Assembly: GCF_020400605.1 (NCBI RefSeq)
Contig: NZ_JAINRD010000021.1
Coordinates: 1-64,000 of the forward strand
Length of the DNA stretch: 64,000 nucleotides
DNA from: Streptomyces aculeolatus
GTDB lineage: Bacteria > Actinomycetota > Actinomycetes > Streptomycetales > Streptomycetaceae
Direction: 5' to 3'
Position numbers and translations under genes: made by a program. Below are positions 33,688 to 41,168 of the stretch, one piece after another (the first letter of the stretch is position 1; every line of letters starts with the position of its first letter). The notes below the pieces were generated by a model. That model made no database searches. It was given only the letters and a program-made list of their open reading frames with translations, and was not told the DNA's origin.

Positions 33688-34754
33688 CGAGCCCCGGGCG
33701 CACGGAACACCTGGTCCTGCCCGGCGTGCTGGACGCCGTCGAGGTGGCGCAGACCGTCGCCGGGATCGCCGCGGTGCAGCGGGACGACGGGGCGATCCCG
33801 TGGTTCCGCGGGCACCACCTCGACCCGTGGGACCACACCGAGGCGGCGATGGCCCTGGACGCCGCGGGCGAGCACGCGCGGGCGGAGGCGGCGTACGAGT
33901 GGCTGCGCCGGCACCAGCTCCCGGACGGCTCCTGGTACGCGGCGTACGCGGACGGGGACGCGGCCCGGCCGACGGACCGGGGCCGGGAGACGAACTTCTG
34001 CGCGTACCCCGCGGTGGGCGTCTGGCACCACTATCTGGCCACCGGCGACGAGGCGTTCCTGCGCCGGATGTGGCCGGTGGTGCGGGGCGCGGTGGAGTTC
34101 GTGCTGCGGCTCCAGCAGCCGGGCGGCCAGGTGGGCTGGAAGCGCGAGCCCGCGGACGGGGAGGTCCGCACCGACGCGCTGCTGACCGGCTCGTCGTCCG
34201 TCCACCACGCGCTGCGCTGCGCGCTGGCCGCGGCCGAGCGCCTCGGCGAGCCGCAGCCCGGCTGGGAACTCGCCCTCGGCCGGCTGGCGCACGCGATCCG
34301 CCGGCACCCGGAGCGTTTCCTCGACAAGGACCGCTTCTCGATGGACTGGTACTACCCGGTGCTCGGCGGCGCGGTCACCGGCCCGGCGGCCGTCGCGCGC
34401 ATCGAGCGCGAGTGGGACCGCTTCGTCGTGCCGGGGCTCGGCGTCCGCTGCGTCAGCGACCGGCCGTGGGTGACCGGCGGGGAGAGCGCGGAGCTGGTGC
34501 TCGCGCTGTGGGCGGCGGGCAGCGGCGACCGGGCGCTGGAGGTGCTGCGCTGGCTGAAGCACCTGCGCGCGGAGGACGGCATGTACTGGACGGGGTACGT
34601 CTTCGAGGACGACGCGATCTGGCCCGCGGAGCGGACGTCGTGGACGGCGGGGGCGCTGCTGCTCGCGCTCGCGGCGGTCGGCGGCGAGGAGGCGACGGGG
34701 GCGGTCTTCGGCGGGGCGGGGCTGCCGGCGGTGCCGGACCCGGGCTGCTGCTGA
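33684..34754 (+). CDS. Alpha/alpha-toroid (prenyltransferase/squalene cyclase-like) protein
   Basis: 356 residues. QRDDGAIPWFRG, HQLPDGSWYAAYADGD and LKHLRAEDGMYWTGYVFED are QW-like repeats, and the protein is a helical toroid as in terpene cyclases and glycosidases. No DXDD or DDxxD motif is evident, so cyclase or prenyltransferase activity is not supported. A tailoring or glycan-hydrolysing role with GT4 and the methyltransferase is possible. GTG at 33684 overlaps the upstream stop (GTGA). No signal peptide, unlike the toroid at 35.1 kb. Confidence 0.8.
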   Translation: MTSPGRTEHLVLPGVLDAVEVAQTVAGIAAVQRDDGAIPWFRGHHLDPWDHTEAAMALDAAGEHARAEAAYEWLRRHQLPDGSWYAAYADGDAARPTDRGRETNFCAYPAVGVWHHYLATGDEAFLRRMWPVVRGAVEFVLRLQQPGGQVGWKREPADGEVRTDALLTGSSSVHHALRCALAAAERLGEPQPGWELALGRLAHAIRRHPERFLDKDRFSMDWYYPVLGGAVTGPAAVARIEREWDRFVVPGLGVRCVSDRPWVTGGESAELVLALWAAGSGDRALEVLRWLKHLRAEDGMYWTGYVFEDDAIWPAERTSWTAGALLLALAAVGGEEATGAVFGGAGLPAVPDPGCC

Positions 34755-34849
34755 GGGGGTAAGGGCCGCACCGGGACGCCCGACACGTACGGAACTCCCT
34801 CGTCAGGCACCCCCTGGCCGGGACCGCCGCTGACCTCCGCAGGTACGGG

Positions 34850-34970
34850 GCGGTAAGGTGAGCGCACAACTTCAACCGCGTCCCGCAGGAGAAGCCGGTG
34901 CGAATCCGGCGCTGACCCGCAACCGTGAGTGCGGCCACCCGTGGCCGTACGAGCCGGAGCACCCGCGGGG
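34850..34970 (+). ncRNA. Cobalamin riboswitch aptamer
   Basis: The core shows the P5-L5 stem GCCGGTGCGAATCCGGC (34894-34910), the strongly conserved B12 box GCTGACCCGCAACCGT (34911-34926), the upstream CCGCAGGAGAA and the downstream GAGCCGGAGCACC (34950-34962). These are diagnostic of the AdoCbl-binding class. It precedes five coupled genes for an ECF-type transporter, so expression should fall when B12 is plentiful. Confidence 0.93.
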
Positions 34971-34985
34971 CGCGGCAGGCTCAAA

Positions 34986-35021
34986 GGGGCCCCGCCCGGC
35001 AGCGATGCCGGCCCGGGCCCC
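34986..35021 (+). terminator. Expression-platform hairpin after the riboswitch
   Basis: GGGGCCC (34986-34992) and GGGCCCC (35015-35021) enclose a second stem CCGGC/GCCGG. The stem follows the aptamer directly and precedes the first gene by about 110 bases, as for a riboswitch-controlled terminator. Confidence 0.6.
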
Positions 35022-35134
35022 GTCCGTCGCGGTACGCGGAGCTGAGCCCGGCACCCCCGGCGTGCGTCGCGCGCGGCCGGGCGGCCGCGGCCGGCTGTGC
35101 CGGCCGCCCCGTCCCGAAAGGCCCACGCTCCGCC

Positions 35135-36460
35135 ATGGCTCCGATAGGCCGGACCGCCGCCGCCCGCGGCACGCGCGCCGCACTTGCCGCCGCAGTGCTG
35201 CTGCCCCTGACCGTCGCCGGCTCGGCGACGGCGGCCTCGGCCGCCACCGCGCCGCATGCGGCACCGCAAGCCGCCCCGCATGCCGCCCCACTCTCCGCAC
35301 CCGCGCAGAAGAAGCTGCCCGAGGGGCTGTACGGCACCGCGGACCCCGAGTTCGACGGCGTCTGGCGGCAGTCGCTGGCCATCCTCGCCCAGCGCACGCA
35401 GGACTTGCGGCCGGCGCCGGCCGCGGTGGGCTTCCTCACCGGGCAGCAGTGTGCGGACGGCGGCTTCGCCGCGTACCGCGCGGATGTCGCCGAGCCCTGC
35501 GACGCGGCCGCCGAGGACACCAACGCGACGGCCGCCGCGGTGCAGGCGCTGAGCGCGGCGGGCGGTGAGCGCAAGGCGGTGGACAAGGGCGTTGCCTGGC
35601 TGAAGAAGATCCAGAACGAGGACGGCGGCTGGGGCTTCAACCCCGGCGGCCCCACGGACGCCAACTCCACCGCGGTCGTCGTCGGCGCGCTCGCCGCGGT
35701 CGGCGAGGAGCCGGCGAAGACGGCGGCGGACGGCGGCAGCCCGTACGACGCGCTGGCGGCGCTGCAACTCGGCTGCGACGCCAAGAAGGCGGAGCGGGGG
35801 GCGTACGCGTACCAGCCGGAGGACGACGGCGCGCTGTTCCCCAACGACTACGCCACCGCGGCCGCGGTCCTCGCCGGCACGGGCAACGGCCTCGGCGCCG
35901 GCCTGGCGGAGAAGGGCGCGGGGGGCGGCAAGGACGAGCCGGTCGAGGCGGGCGCCTGCACGGACGACCCGTCGCCCGCGCAGGCGGCGGACGCCGGCGC
36001 GGCGTACCTGGCGCAGAAGCTCGCGGCCGGCGACGGGCACCTGCCGATGATGACCGGCGAGGGCCCCGACCACAACGCGACCGCGGTCGCCGTCCTGGCG
36101 CTGGCCGCGGGCGGCCACGGCAGCGCGGCGCGCGAGCCGTACGGCTGGCTGGAGCGGGACAAGAGCACCCTGGCCTGGTCGAAGGAGAACCCGGCGGCCC
36201 TGGCCACCCTGATCCTCGCCGCCGCCGCGGTCGACGCCGACCCCGGCGCCTTCGCCGGCGACACCGACCTGGTGGCCCGCCTCAACGCGACGGGCCCGCA
36301 GCCGACGGCGGCGGAGCCGGCGGCGGACACGGCCGCGGAGGAGGAGTCGCCGGACGACGGCGGCCCGGGCGTGGCGGTGTGGTCCCTGCTGGCGGTGGGC
36401 CTGGCGGCCGGTGCGGGGATAGGCCTGCTGGCGAGCGCCCGCAGAAAGAGGCGCGGATGA
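35135..36460 (+). CDS. Secreted, membrane-anchored alpha/alpha-toroid protein of a B12-riboswitch ECF operon
   Basis: 441 residues. Signal peptide (AALAAAVLLPLTVAGSATAA), then toroid repeats: FLTGQQCADGGFAAYR, GVAWLKKIQNEDGGWGFN, YLAQKLAAGDGHLPMMTGEG. The C-terminus has an Ala/Glu-rich linker, one membrane helix (VAVWSLLAVGLAAGAGIGLL) and a basic stop-transfer RKRRG. Exported and anchored, it cannot be a prenyltransferase. The same fold makes the B12-binding domain of animal intrinsic factor and transcobalamin, and the gene sits under a cobalamin riboswitch; a capture role for B12 is my inference. ATG at 35135; overlaps the next gene (ATGA). Confidence 0.85.
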   Translation: MAPIGRTAAARGTRAALAAAVLLPLTVAGSATAASAATAPHAAPQAAPHAAPLSAPAQKKLPEGLYGTADPEFDGVWRQSLAILAQRTQDLRPAPAAVGFLTGQQCADGGFAAYRADVAEPCDAAAEDTNATAAAVQALSAAGGERKAVDKGVAWLKKIQNEDGGWGFNPGGPTDANSTAVVVGALAAVGEEPAKTAADGGSPYDALAALQLGCDAKKAERGAYAYQPEDDGALFPNDYATAAAVLAGTGNGLGAGLAEKGAGGGKDEPVEAGACTDDPSPAQAADAGAAYLAQKLAAGDGHLPMMTGEGPDHNATAVAVLALAAGGHGSAAREPYGWLERDKSTLAWSKENPAALATLILAAAAVDADPGAFAGDTDLVARLNATGPQPTAAEPAADTAAEEESPDDGGPGVAVWSLLAVGLAAGAGIGLLASARRKRRG

Positions 36461-37230
36461 ACGCCGGCTCGCGCGCGGGCCGCGGGGCCGGGGCCGGTTC
36501 GACGGCATCGGCCGTCCGGCCCGGCCTGCGGCGGCTGCGGCGGGCGGTCGCGGCCGCGGTCGGAGGCGTCGTGCTGGTGCTCGGGGCGGGTGCGTCCGGG
36601 GCGCAGGCCGCGGAGGGGTACCGGTACTGGTCCTTCTGGGACCGGGACGGCGACTCGTGGGTCTACGCCACCAAGGGCCCCGGCATCGAGCGCCCCGGCG
36701 ACGGCGACGTGCACGGCGTGCGGTTCGGCGTCAGCGAGGAGTCCGGCGGCGGGCCGCGCCCCCGCGGGGCCGCCGACTTCGACGCCATCTGCGGCGACAC
36801 CGAGCCAGGCGACGGCAAGCGCGTCGCCCTCGTCCTCGACTTCGGCACCGCCGCGCACGCCCCCGGCGGCCAGACCCCGCCCCTTGTCCGTACGGAGTGC
36901 GCCTCGGTCCCCGAGGACGCCACCCTCGGTGACGCCCTCGCCGCCGTCGCCGAGCCGCTGCGCTACGACTCCGACGGCCTGCTCTGCGCCATCGACGGCT
37001 ACCCGCGCAGCGGTTGCGCCGAGCCGGCGTCCGGCGGCGAGGGCGGGGCCGGCGCCGCCGACGAGCCGGGGCCCGACTTCTCCGCCGCCCCGGCCGACGG
37101 CACCGCCGGCACCGACAGCGCAGCCGACGACGGCGACTCCGGTCCGTCCACGGGCACCGTCGGCGGAATCGCCGTGGTCGCGGTCCTCGCCGGCCTCACG
37201 GTCTGGCAGTTGCGCCGCCGCCGCGCATGA
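36457..37230 (+). CDS. SCO2322-like secreted, membrane-anchored protein
   Basis: 257 residues. A signal peptide (RRAVAAAVGGVVLVLGAGAS) precedes a domain starting YRYWSFWDRDGDSWVYATKG, which matches what is known in Streptomyces as the SCO2322 family. Four Cys (ICGDTE, TECASV, LLCAID, SGCAEP) probably pair as disulphides. A Gly/Asp-rich linker and a C-terminal membrane helix (VGGIAVVAVLAGLTVWQL) with RRRRA anchor it. Its biochemical role is not known. ATGA overlaps at both ends couple it to the toroid protein and EcfT, so it is likely an extracellular partner of the importer. Confidence 0.83.
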   Translation: MNAGSRAGRGAGAGSTASAVRPGLRRLRRAVAAAVGGVVLVLGAGASGAQAAEGYRYWSFWDRDGDSWVYATKGPGIERPGDGDVHGVRFGVSEESGGGPRPRGAADFDAICGDTEPGDGKRVALVLDFGTAAHAPGGQTPPLVRTECASVPEDATLGDALAAVAEPLRYDSDGLLCAIDGYPRSGCAEPASGGEGGAGAADEPGPDFSAAPADGTAGTDSAADDGDSGPSTGTVGGIAVVAVLAGLTVWQLRRRRA

Positions 37231-38516
37231 CGCCCGCCGCCCCCCACCGCCCCGGCTCCCCGCGCACGGCCGAGGGGCCGAGTGCGCCGGCGCCGGCGGG
37301 GCGCGGGGGCGGCGTCCTGCGCCCCCCGGTCGCCGACCGGGCCAACGCCTTGCACGCCGGGGCCTGGTGGCTCTGGGCTCTCGGCCTCGCCACAGCCGCC
37401 TCCCGTACCACCAACCCCCTCCTCCTCGCGCTCCTCGTCGCCGTCGCCGGCTACGTCGTCGCCGCCCGCCGCACCGACGCGCCGTGGGCCCGCTCCTACG
37501 CCCTCTTCCTCAAGCTCGGCCTCTTCGTCATCGCCGTCCGCCTCCTCTTCGCCACCTTCCTCGGCTCGCCCATCCCCGGCACCCACACCCTCTTCACCCT
37601 GCCCGAGGTCCCCCTCCCCGAGTGGGCGCAGGGCGTCCGCCTCGGCGGCCGGGTCACCGCCGAGCAGCTGACCTTCGCCTTCTACGACGGCATGAAGCTC
37701 GCCGCCCTCCTCATCTGCGTCGGCGCCGCCAACGCCCTCGCCAACCCCGCCCGCCTGCTGAAGTCCCTGCCCGCCGCGCTGTACGAACTCGGCGTCGCCG
37801 TCGTCGTCGCGATGACCTTCGCCCCGCACTTCGTCGCCGACGTCGCCCGGCTGCGCCGCGCCCGCCGGCTGCGCGGCCGCGACGACCGCGGACTGCGCGC
37901 CCTCGTCCAGGTCGGGCTGCCCGTGCTGGAGGGCGCGTTGGAGCGTTCGGTGGCGCTGGCCGCCGCGATGGACGCCCGCGGGTACGGCCGTACGGCGAAA
38001 CTCCCCCGCGCCGTCCGGGTCACCACCGCCACGCTCACCCTCGGCGGGCTCCTCGGCGTCTGCGCCGGCACGTACGGGCTGCTCGCCGCCTCCGGCGCCG
38101 GCTACGGGGCGCCCGTCCTGGCGCTCGGCACGGCCGCCGCGGCCGGCGGGCTGTGGCTCGGCGGGCGCCGCGCGGTGCGCAGCCGCTACCGGCCCGACCG
38201 CTTCGGCCCGCGCGCCTGGCTGGTCGCCGCCTCCGGCGCGGCCGTCGGCGGCCTGATGATCTACGCCAACTCCTACGCGCCGGACGCCCTGCACCCCGTC
38301 GTCGTACCGCTGACCGGGCCGCAACTGCCGCTGTGGCCGGCCGCGAGCTGCCTGCTGGGCCTGCTGCCGGCGTTCGTCGCCCCCGTACCGCCGCGCCGGC
38401 AGGCACCGCAGAAGCAGCAGAACCCCCAGAACCCGCAGAGCCCGCAGAGCCCGCAGAGCCCGCAGCCACAGCAACAACCGCAGACCCCGCGAACCACCGA
38501 GGAGACCGCCCAGTGA
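37227..38516 (+). CDS. ecfT: ECF transporter T component (EcfT/CbiQ family)
   Basis: 429 residues, larger than the usual ~260. About six to eight membrane spans. The coupling segments AANALANPARLLKSLPAALY and ERSVALAAAMDARGYGR carry the Ala-Arg-Gly/Ala-x-Arg motifs that contact the ATPases (normally AMEARGF). The C-terminal ~55 residues (PQKQQNPQNPQSPQSPQSPQ and on) are a Gln/Pro-rich repeat, likely a flexible cytosolic tail. Coupled by ATGA upstream and GTGA downstream. It would transmit ATPase motions to the S component. Confidence 0.9.
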   Translation: MTPAAPHRPGSPRTAEGPSAPAPAGRGGGVLRPPVADRANALHAGAWWLWALGLATAASRTTNPLLLALLVAVAGYVVAARRTDAPWARSYALFLKLGLFVIAVRLLFATFLGSPIPGTHTLFTLPEVPLPEWAQGVRLGGRVTAEQLTFAFYDGMKLAALLICVGAANALANPARLLKSLPAALYELGVAVVVAMTFAPHFVADVARLRRARRLRGRDDRGLRALVQVGLPVLEGALERSVALAAAMDARGYGRTAKLPRAVRVTTATLTLGGLLGVCAGTYGLLAASGAGYGAPVLALGTAAAAGGLWLGGRRAVRSRYRPDRFGPRAWLVAASGAAVGGLMIYANSYAPDALHPVVVPLTGPQLPLWPAASCLLGLLPAFVAPVPPRRQAPQKQQNPQNPQSPQSPQSPQPQQQPQTPRTTEETAQ

Positions 38517-40156
38517 TCCGTTTCGAGGACGTGTCCGTCGTCTACGACGGCGCCGCGAAGCCCGCGATCCAGGGCGTGGACCTCACCGTCCCCGAGGGCG
38601 AACTCGCGCTGCTCGTCGGCCCCTCGGGAGTCGGCAAGTCGACACTGCTCAACGCCGTCTGCGGCCTCGTGCCCCACTTCACCGGCGGCACCCTGCGCGG
38701 CCGCGTCACCGTCGACGGCCGCGACACCCGCACCCACCCGCCGCGCGAACTGGCCGACGCCGTCGGCACGGTGGGCCAGGACCCGCTGGCCCACTTCGTC
38801 ACGGACACCGTGGAGGACGAACTCGCCTACGGCATGGAGTCGCTGGGCCTGCCCCGCGACACGATGCGGCGCCGGGTGGAGGAGACCCTGGACCTGCTGG
38901 GCCTCGCCGAGCTGCGCGACCGGCCGATCGCCTCCCTCTCCGGCGGCCAGCAGCAGCGGGTGGCGATCGGCTCGGTGCTGACGCCGCACCCGCGGGTGCT
39001 GGTCCTGGACGAGCCGACGTCGGCGCTCGATCCGGCGGCGGCGGAGGAGGTGCTGGCGGTGCTCCAGCGGCTGGTGCACGACCTGGGCACGACGGTGCTG
39101 CTGGCGGAGCACCGGCTGGAGCGGGTGGTGCAGTACGCGGACCAGGTCATCGTCCTGCCGTCCCCGGGCGCGGCGCCGGTGGTCGGGGCGCCGGCGGAGA
39201 TGATGGCGCTGTCGCCGGTGCGGCCGCCGGTGGTGGCGCTCGGCCGACTGGCGGGCTGGACGCCGCTGCCGCTGACCGTACGGGACGCGCGCCGGCGCGC
39301 GGCGCCGCTGCGGGAGCGGCTTGCGGGGCTGCCGGGACCCGCACCGGCCGCCCCCCTCGTCCCCCTCGCCGGGCCCGCCGCCGTCGCCGAGCGGCTGACG
39401 GTGCGGCGCGGGCGGGCCGAGGTGCTGCGCGCGGTGTCGCTGTCCGTCGCGGCGGGCGAGACCGTCGCCGTCATGGGCCGCAACGGCGCCGGCAAGTCCA
39501 CGCTGCTGGCCGGCTTCGTCGGCATGCACCGGCCGGCCGCCGGCTCCGTACGGCTCGGGGACCTGGCCCCGCACCGCACCCGCCCCGCCGAACTCCTGCG
39601 GCACGCCGGGCTCGTACCGCAGGATCCGCGGGACCTGCTGTACGCGGACACCGTCGCCGCGGAGTGCGACGCCGCCGACGGCGACGCGCAGGCGGCGGCC
39701 GGCACCTGCCGGGCCCTGGTCGCCGAACTGCTGCCCGGCGTGCCGGACGGCGCCCACCCCCGCGACCTGTCGGAGGGCCAGCGGCTCGCGCTGGCGCTCG
39801 CCGTGATCCTCACCGCCCGCCCCCGGCTGCTGCTGCTCGACGAGCCGACCCGCGGCCTGGACTACGCCGCGAAGGCGCGGCTCGTCGGCGTGCTGCGCGG
39901 GCTGGCCGCGGCGGGCCACGCGATCGTGCTGGCGACGCACGACGTGGAGCTGGCGGCCGAACTGGCGCACCGCGTGGTGATCCTCGCGGACGGCGAGGTG
40001 GTCGCCGACGGGCCGACGGCGGAGGTCGTCGTCGCCTCGCCGTCGTTCGCACCGCAGGTGGCGAAGATCCTGAGCCCGGCGGGCAGCGAGACGGCGACGG
40101 GCACGACGTGGCTGACGGTCGCCCAGGTCCGGACCGCACTGGAGGCGGCGGCATGA
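38513..40156 (+). CDS. Fused two-domain ECF ATPase (EcfA-EcfA')
   Basis: 547 residues with two ABC domains in one chain. Domain 1: Walker A GPSGVGKST, signature LSGGQQQRVAIG, Walker B VLVLDEPTSALDP, switch His in LLAEHRLERV. Domain 2: Walker A GRNGAGKST, degenerate signature LSEGQRLALALA (Gly to Glu), Walker B LLLLDEPTRGLDY, switch LATHDVELA. This tandem form is common for group I/II ECF systems in actinobacteria. The asymmetric second signature suggests unequal ATP sites. GTG at 38513 overlaps the ecfT stop; the gene ends in ATGA coupling to the S component. Confidence 0.93.
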   Translation: MIRFEDVSVVYDGAAKPAIQGVDLTVPEGELALLVGPSGVGKSTLLNAVCGLVPHFTGGTLRGRVTVDGRDTRTHPPRELADAVGTVGQDPLAHFVTDTVEDELAYGMESLGLPRDTMRRRVEETLDLLGLAELRDRPIASLSGGQQQRVAIGSVLTPHPRVLVLDEPTSALDPAAAEEVLAVLQRLVHDLGTTVLLAEHRLERVVQYADQVIVLPSPGAAPVVGAPAEMMALSPVRPPVVALGRLAGWTPLPLTVRDARRRAAPLRERLAGLPGPAPAAPLVPLAGPAAVAERLTVRRGRAEVLRAVSLSVAAGETVAVMGRNGAGKSTLLAGFVGMHRPAAGSVRLGDLAPHRTRPAELLRHAGLVPQDPRDLLYADTVAAECDAADGDAQAAAGTCRALVAELLPGVPDGAHPRDLSEGQRLALALAVILTARPRLLLLDEPTRGLDYAAKARLVGVLRGLAAAGHAIVLATHDVELAAELAHRVVILADGEVVADGPTAEVVVASPSFAPQVAKILSPAGSETATGTTWLTVAQVRTALEAAA

Positions 40157-41130
40157 CCGCCGAGGAGCGCGGCGCCACGCCCTCGGACGACACCGGCGCA
40201 CCCGGCACACCCGGGGCACCCGGCGCACCCGGGGCACCCGGCAGCGACACGTACCCGACCACCGGCGCCGCGGACCCGGGCGGCGACCGCGCCCCTGCCC
40301 CCGCCCCGCTCCGCCGGCCGCAGGCCCTCCGCGTGGTCCGCCTCGGCCCCGTCTCCGCCGCGGCCCTGCTCCTCGTCTCCGCCATCGGCGTCGCCGCCTT
40401 CGGCTGGCCGCTGCTCGCCGGGCCCGACTCCGGCCTGGCGCACTCCGGCGACGCCCCCTGGCTCTTCGCCGCCCTGCTCCCCCTCCTCGTCGCCGTCGTC
40501 GGCGCGACCATCGCCGACAACGGGCTCGACGCCAAGGCCGTCGCCATGCTCGGGGTGCTGGCCGCCGTGGGCGCCGCGCTGCGGCCCCTCGGGGCCGGGA
40601 CGGCGGGGATCGAACCGATGTTCTTCCTCATGGTGCTCTCCGGCCGGGTGCTGGGGCCGGGCTTCGGGTTCGTGCTCGGGTCCGTGACGATGTTCGCGTC
40701 CGCCCTGCTCACGGGCGGTGTCGGGCCCTGGATGCCGTTCCAGATGCTGGCCATGGGCTGGGTCGCGATGGGCGCCGGGCTGCTACCGGGGGCGGAGCGG
40801 CTGCGGGGGCGGGGGGAGTTGTGGCTGCTTGCCTCGTATGGAGCAATCGCTTCGGTTCTTTACGGCACGGTCATGAATCTCCAGGGGTGGCCGTATCTGA
40901 GCGGCATGTCGACGGGCGTGTCGTTCGTCGCGGGCGATCCGCTGCCGGAGAACCTCGCCCGCTTCGTCGCGTACTGCCTTGCCACCTCGCTGGGTTGGGA
41001 TCTGCCGCGCGCGGTGGTCACGGCGGTGTGCACGCTCACCCTCGGCCGGGCCGTGCTGGCGGCACTGCGCCGCGCCACCCGAAAGGCCGCATTCGGCACA
41101 CCAGTGACATTCGAGGCGCGAAACGCCTGA
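40153..41130 (+). CDS. ECF transporter S component-like membrane protein
   Basis: 325 residues. The N-terminal ~55 residues are Gly/Pro/Ala-rich, with collagen-like GAPGAPGAPG repeats. Then come about six membrane spans: SAAALLLVSAIGVAAFGWPL, FAALLPLLVAVVGATIADNG, AMLGVLAAVGAALRPLGAGT, GVGPWMPFQMLAMGWVAMGA and others. This is the size and layout of ECF S components, with the GVGPWxPFQM type segment seen in cobalamin/cobalt or pyrimidine-like S proteins. Substrate is inferred from the riboswitch as cobalamin or a precursor. Last gene of the operon; the final stretch has lower GC. Confidence 0.85.
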   Translation: MTAEERGATPSDDTGAPGTPGAPGAPGAPGSDTYPTTGAADPGGDRAPAPAPLRRPQALRVVRLGPVSAAALLLVSAIGVAAFGWPLLAGPDSGLAHSGDAPWLFAALLPLLVAVVGATIADNGLDAKAVAMLGVLAAVGAALRPLGAGTAGIEPMFFLMVLSGRVLGPGFGFVLGSVTMFASALLTGGVGPWMPFQMLAMGWVAMGAGLLPGAERLRGRGELWLLASYGAIASVLYGTVMNLQGWPYLSGMSTGVSFVAGDPLPENLARFVAYCLATSLGWDLPRAVVTAVCTLTLGRAVLAALRRATRKAAFGTPVTFEARNA

Positions 41131-41168
41131 ATGCGCGGGCATCTCATATGTGAGATAGCGTCCAAGTC

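Noticed and set aside
33684..34754. Possible terpene cyclase or prenyltransferase activity
   Set aside because: The toroid repeats are present but no DXDD or DDxxD motif is visible, so I do not assign terpene chemistry.
38400..38500. Short CAGAGCCCG tandem repeats at the end of ecfT
   Set aside because: They encode a Gln/Pro/Ser-rich tail in frame; there are no spacers, so this is not a CRISPR array.
36590..40156. 1188-codon plus-strand frame running through the ECF operon
   Set aside because: Only the part from GTG 38513 encodes the ABC ATPase; the N-terminal part is an Arg/Pro-rich shadow of the SCO2322-like and EcfT genes.
40196..40250. Tandem GGCGCACCCGGG-like repeats
   Set aside because: They encode a Gly-Ala-Pro collagen-like segment at the start of the S component; coding low complexity, not a CRISPR or regulatory array.
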